Shown here piece after piece: positions 60,756 to 64,000 of a DNA stretch of 64,000 bases. Both the position numbers and the translations under genes were made by a program. This DNA is from Sphingobium fuliginis (GTDB lineage: Bacteria; Pseudomonadota; Alphaproteobacteria; Sphingomonadales; Sphingomonadaceae). Below the pieces are notes generated by a model that saw only the letters and a program-made list of their open reading frames with translations, did no database searches and had not been told where the DNA came from. Where the stretch lies: assembly GCF_004152845.1 (NCBI RefSeq), contig NZ_SEON01000001.1, positions 620,001 through 684,000 on the forward strand. The letters are read 5' to 3'. Each line of letters opens with the position of its first letter. Within the stretch, counting starts at the first letter, position 1.

Positions 60756-61684
60756 GCCGCTTCCTCCTGCTGCTCTTCCGTCTCGTGATTTTCCTCTGCC
60801 CGGAAAGCCAGCAGATAGTCGGCCGCCTTGCTGGCCTGACTGGCGGCGCGAAAGATCGCCTTGCTGTCCTCGCGCAGGACGGACAGCCATGCGCCCAGAT
60901 AGTCGGCATGGCGCACGGTCGGCACGATGCCCAATTCCGCGCACAGGAAGGCGCTGGCCATTTCGGCCACCAGTTCCTCCCGCGCATAGGCGGGACTGCC
61001 AAAGCCGGTATCGGGCAGACGATTGAGGCGCGAGCGATGCCCGGTCCAGTGCCCCAACTCATGGAGCGCTGTGCGATACCAGTTGATCGGCTCATGGAAA
61101 TGTTCGGGCCGGGGCACGCGGATAAAGTCATCCTGCGGGGCGTAATAGGCTTCCCCGCCGCCGATCCGTATGTCCGCCCCCGTCGCCTCGATCAGCGTTT
61201 GCGCAACGGGAAGGGTCAGCGCCTCATTCCATGTCGTGACGGCGGCCATGGCTCGGTCGCCCAATCCATCGCACTGGTCGATGTTGAACACGGTGAAGCG
61301 CTTCAGGAAAGCAATCTGTCGCGGCTCGCCATCCGGCCCGGTCGGTGCGTTGTCGCCCTCCTTGGGCGTGAACCGATCCGCATAGCAAACAGTGGTCCCC
61401 CGTTCCCCCTTGCGGACATTGCCGCCCATGGCCTGCGCCTGGGCGTAGGTCAGCCAGCGCTGCGACCCGTACCCCTCCTCGAACAGGCGGCTCCACAAGA
61501 TCAGCACATTAATCCCCGAGTAACGCCTGCCGGTCCCGGCGTTGCGGGGAAGCCCCAATGCCGCCCTGCCATCATCCCATGGCCGCACCCATGGCAAAGT
61601 GCCTTCCTCGATCTGGGCGATGATCCGATCCGTCACCTCACTATAGAGAGTAGCGCCGGTCCGTCCCTTATCCTGATACCCCAT
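60752..61684 (-). CDS. ardC: ArdC-type antirestriction protein (ssDNA binding plus zincin domain)
   Basis: This 310-residue protein has the ArdC N-terminal ssDNA-binding domain (residues 1-130, with VTDRIIAQIEEGTLPWVRPW and RRYSGINVLILW) and a C-terminal metalloprotease-like domain with HELGHWTGH (about residue 213) and a following Glu (EELVAEMASAFL). ArdC proteins guard incoming plasmid DNA from restriction. GGAAGGAGGAAGG is a strong ribosome site. A 175-base structured inverted repeat lies 27 bases upstream. The small sigma-like gene is coupled downstream. Confidence 0.9.
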   Translation of the reverse strand: MGYQDKGRTGATLYSEVTDRIIAQIEEGTLPWVRPWDDGRAALGLPRNAGTGRRYSGINVLILWSRLFEEGYGSQRWLTYAQAQAMGGNVRKGERGTTVCYADRFTPKEGDNAPTGPDGEPRQIAFLKRFTVFNIDQCDGLGDRAMAAVTTWNEALTLPVAQTLIEATGADIRIGGGEAYYAPQDDFIRVPRPEHFHEPINWYRTALHELGHWTGHRSRLNRLPDTGFGSPAYAREELVAEMASAFLCAELGIVPTVRHADYLGAWLSVLREDSKAIFRAASQASKAADYLLAFRAEENHETEEQQEEAA

Positions 61685-61710
61685 TTCCTTCCTCCTTCCC
61701 GCATCGCACC

Positions 61711-61885
61711 GGCCGCCGGAACGGCGGGGGTGGGCGGCAGGAGCGGACCGGCAGTCCCACCGATCGAGGCGGGCCGCACCCGAAGGGCCGCAACGCAGTG
61801 GAGGAGTTGGGGCGGCGCCCCGACTTGCGGCTCGCCGCGGTGGGACTAGAGGGCAGCGACGCCCACCCCCGCCGCGCCGGAGGCC
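61711..61885 (-). promoter_or_regulatory. Nested long inverted repeat in the ardC leader (structured RNA or ssDNA promoter candidate)
   Basis: Four sets of arms nest concentrically: 61711-61719 with 61877-61885 (one mismatch), 61722-61736 with 61860-61874 (perfect, 15 bases), 61753-61762 with 61838-61847 (perfect, 10 bases) and 61788-61793 with 61825-61830. A GGGGC-GGC-GCCCC hairpin (61809-61821) sits inside the last. No transposase or gene is inside. On the leftward strand the structure would form the ardC 5' leader or, in single-stranded transferred DNA, a folded promoter. The rest of 61685-62148 holds no gene I can support. Confidence 0.6.
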
Positions 61886-62148
61886 GACAAGACATCAAAC
61901 AGACGCCATCGCGCCCCGCGCGATGACCGCAGCCAGAAACTTCGCGCTGCCTACCGCAGCGCTCTGCATCCATTCAACCAGACATCGGGATCATGAGGCA
62001 CATCAGCCATGACGCGCCGCCGCTGACCTAGCCAACCTCGCACACTAGGATGACGCCAGATGTCAAAAACTACCCCCGAAAGGGGTATTGACTGACACGT
62101 TCCGCAAAGAGGCAGACGACGGATGACCGCCGCCTGCCATCGTCTCAA

Positions 62149-63951
62149 TCAAGCGGCTTGCTGGGCAGGTTCATCCTCGACCGGGTCATCATGTTCTTCG
62201 CCGACCTCTGCGCCTTCCGGTTCAACCTGTTCCGGCTCGCCCACATCCTGCGCCTCCAGAAGTGGAGCCACCGTCCCCCACCGCTCGGCGCTACCGACGC
62301 CGCCCCGATCGGTATAGGCGGACGGCGGAAAGACCATCCAGCGCGGCACCCAGCCATCGCGCTTCTCCCGACCATTGGCCCCGGCCAGACAATCCCGCAC
62401 AATCTGCCGCTGCACCTTGGCGGTCGCTCCGGAATTGGCGGTTGCGGCTTCCTTCCCCGCCACATCGGCAAGGACATGGCCCATCACCTCCCGGTCGCGG
62501 ATCAGGTCGAGCAGTGCGTCGTCCGCCTGCCAGCATGACGCCATGTCCACCTCAAGCTGAACGCCCAGCAGCTCGATCAGCGCCGATCCCGCTTCCAGCG
62601 TCTCGCCCATGACGATAGCGAGGATGCCCAGCACCATGGCATCATCAAGCTCGAGCAGCCGCAGATAAAGCGGGATCAATTCCCTATCAAAACCCGCACC
62701 CGTCACGGTCGGCGTGTCGGGATCGAGACCCAGCAGGTCGAGCGCGATCCGCCGCTCCTTGTCGAAATCGGCCTCCGACCTGCAATTCTCGACGCTCTCG
62801 CTGATTGCATCGGTCGCCCCGCGCTGAGAGGCAACGTCGACCCGCCACAACGAAGAACCGGCAATGGAGTGGGCAACCATCAGCCGCAGGGCGATGGCAG
62901 GCGCAGCCGCGACCTTGGCCCGCACGGCGGCATGACGATGCAGGTCGATATAGCTGGCCAGCGGCGCGGACAGTTCGGGGCGAACCGCTTTCGTCACGCT
63001 GCCGCCCTGTTCCAGCTTCCGCGCCTCCTTGAGGGTGATATAGCCCTCATGGAAACTGACGTCGCCGCCATACCCCATCGTCACATAAACGCGCCCACCC
63101 TTCGCCTTGGGGCAACGCTCATGCTCCCAACTGTGGAACAACTCGCCCCTCGCCATGACGGCAATGTCCTGCCACCCAGCGTCGCGCAGTGCCTCGACCT
63201 TCTCGGCAATCGCAGCCTCCTGCATCTGCCAGAAGAGGTCGGCATCGGCGAAATAGCTGTGGTCGCCAAACAGGTCAGCCAAGATCCCGCCCTTGTAATC
63301 CGCCGGGTCGAACAGCGCCTTGTCCGTCGCGATGGCACAGCCACCGAGCAGCCATGATTTCACATGATGCCCCATGGGCGGGCGGGCATCCTCATCGTCC
63401 AGCAGCGCCAGCCATTCGCGCTGCCGCGCCTTCGACGCCAAGGTCAGATGCCGAACGGTGACGGCATCGATCGTGTCGCTGCGATAGAGATTGCGGATGC
63501 GGGGCAGAAGATTGCCCAGTGCCAGCGTCCGCTTCACCTGCAATGCGGTGAGGCCGAAGGTCAGCGAAATATCCTCGGGCGACCGTCCCTCCTTGACCAG
63601 CCGGGTGAAGGTCTCCCAGCGCGTCACCTCATCGGGATCGAGCCGGGCGATATTCTCGATCAACGATGCTTCCAGCGCCGCTGCGTCGTCGCCCGCTTCC
63701 ATGATCGCGCAGCGCAAGGGGTCGACGCTCCCCTCCTCCTGCGCCACGATCAGCGCGGCATGATAGCGCCGCTTGCCCGCCACGATCTTATAGGTGGTGG
63801 GCGACCCATTCTGCCGCACGATCAGCGGCACCAGCACGCCCCGCGCCCGAACGGAGGGCAGAATGTTAGTCAGGTCCGGCGCCTTCTTCACGCCCCGCAT
63901 ATTGGCGGGTGAGACCGAGAGGCAGGCAATGTCGATATGCTTGAGTTCCAT
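62149..63951 (-). CDS. parB: ParB/RepB/Spo0J-family protein
   Basis: The 600-residue protein starts at 63951 after AGAGGAG. Residues about 5-110 form the ParB N-terminal CTP-binding domain (LSVSPANMRGVKKAPDLTNILPSVRARGVLVPLIV, then KIVAGKRRYHAAL and ENIARLDPDEVTRWETF). A ParB helix-turn-helix follows (about 125-190, RSPEDISLTFGLTALQVKRTLALG). The remaining 400 residues are a long C-terminal extension with an acidic end, as in plasmid- and ICE-borne ParB proteins of alphaproteobacteria. A ParA gene is not visible. Bases 63952-64000 are leader. Confidence 0.88.
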   Translation of the reverse strand: MELKHIDIACLSVSPANMRGVKKAPDLTNILPSVRARGVLVPLIVRQNGSPTTYKIVAGKRRYHAALIVAQEEGSVDPLRCAIMEAGDDAAALEASLIENIARLDPDEVTRWETFTRLVKEGRSPEDISLTFGLTALQVKRTLALGNLLPRIRNLYRSDTIDAVTVRHLTLASKARQREWLALLDDEDARPPMGHHVKSWLLGGCAIATDKALFDPADYKGGILADLFGDHSYFADADLFWQMQEAAIAEKVEALRDAGWQDIAVMARGELFHSWEHERCPKAKGGRVYVTMGYGGDVSFHEGYITLKEARKLEQGGSVTKAVRPELSAPLASYIDLHRHAAVRAKVAAAPAIALRLMVAHSIAGSSLWRVDVASQRGATDAISESVENCRSEADFDKERRIALDLLGLDPDTPTVTGAGFDRELIPLYLRLLELDDAMVLGILAIVMGETLEAGSALIELLGVQLEVDMASCWQADDALLDLIRDREVMGHVLADVAGKEAATANSGATAKVQRQIVRDCLAGANGREKRDGWVPRWMVFPPSAYTDRGGVGSAERWGTVAPLLEAQDVGEPEQVEPEGAEVGEEHDDPVEDEPAQQAA

Positions 63952-64000
63952 GACTTTTACTCCTCTTGCACATACCCGGCCCCGGAAGGCGGGGTAGGCG

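Noticed and set aside
61722..61874. Inverted repeats considered as ends of an insertion sequence
   Set aside because: Only about 120 bases lie between the 15-base arms, no transposase is present, and the arms nest concentrically as in a folded molecule.

Overview
The window looks like a G+C-rich alphaproteobacterium of the sphingomonad group (Sphingobium, Novosphingobium or Sphingomonas type). This is inferred from gene content and style: an ars operon with an aquaporin, a TonB-dependent receptor next to a PepSY membrane protein, tightly overlapping operons with ATGA and GTGA junctions, and a conjugative module with ArdC and a long ParB. No rRNA, tRNA, CRISPR array or transposase was seen.

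Layout. (1) 0.2-4.2 kb: an FAD amine oxidase-like gene and a leftward set of small regulatory and membrane proteins (winged helix, 4-TM protein, short helical protein, LuxR-type HTH with a membrane tail). (2) 4.7-6.9 kb: an arsenic operon, arsR-arsC-aqpS, ending in a broken arsH, with a palindromic operator just before arsR. (3) 7-42 kb: a large catabolic island for amines and amino acids. It holds three FAD-dependent oxidases, two aldehyde dehydrogenases, two class III PLP enzymes, a D-serine dehydratase-like enzyme, an ornithine-cyclodeaminase homologue, an M20 amidohydrolase, two tandem-GNAT proteins, two type II HAD enzymes, a cupin, a tartrate/malate dehydrogenase, four Lrp/AsnC regulators, a complete Opp/Dpp-type ABC importer and a TonB-dependent receptor. 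Embedded in it are a DUF4198/HupE-like membrane cluster and a kinase plus phospholyase pair of the hydroxylysine type. Several families occur twice, which suggests duplicated catabolic modules. (4) 42.7-55.8 kb: a surface-polysaccharide locus. rfbF-rfbG-rfbH make CDP-4-keto-3,6-dideoxyglucose. They are followed by a NeuB-like synthase, a thiamine-diphosphate enzyme, a HAD phosphatase and a reductase, then GtrB, GtrA and two methyltransferases, with visibly lower G+C toward the end. (5) 56.1-64 kb: part of an integrative conjugative element or plasmid, with an AlpA-type HTH, TraD coupling protein, ribbon-helix-helix protein, SRPBCC protein, nucleotidyltransferase-HEPN protein, lone sigma region 4 protein, ArdC antirestriction protein and ParB. 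It runs off the right edge.

How the parts fit. In the island, amines or peptides could cross the outer membrane through the receptor and the inner membrane through the ABC importer. Amidohydrolase, oxidases, transaminases and aldehyde dehydrogenases would then convert them to carboxylic acids such as succinate, with Lrp-type regulators sensing amino acids; the substrate itself cannot be read from sequence. In the polysaccharide locus, the combination of a 4-keto-3,6-dideoxy CDP-sugar, a 2-keto-acid-forming aldolase and a ThDP carboligase suggests a branched or long-chain sugar. In the conjugative module, a nested inverted repeat of about 175 bases just upstream of ardC is the most striking unexplained structure.
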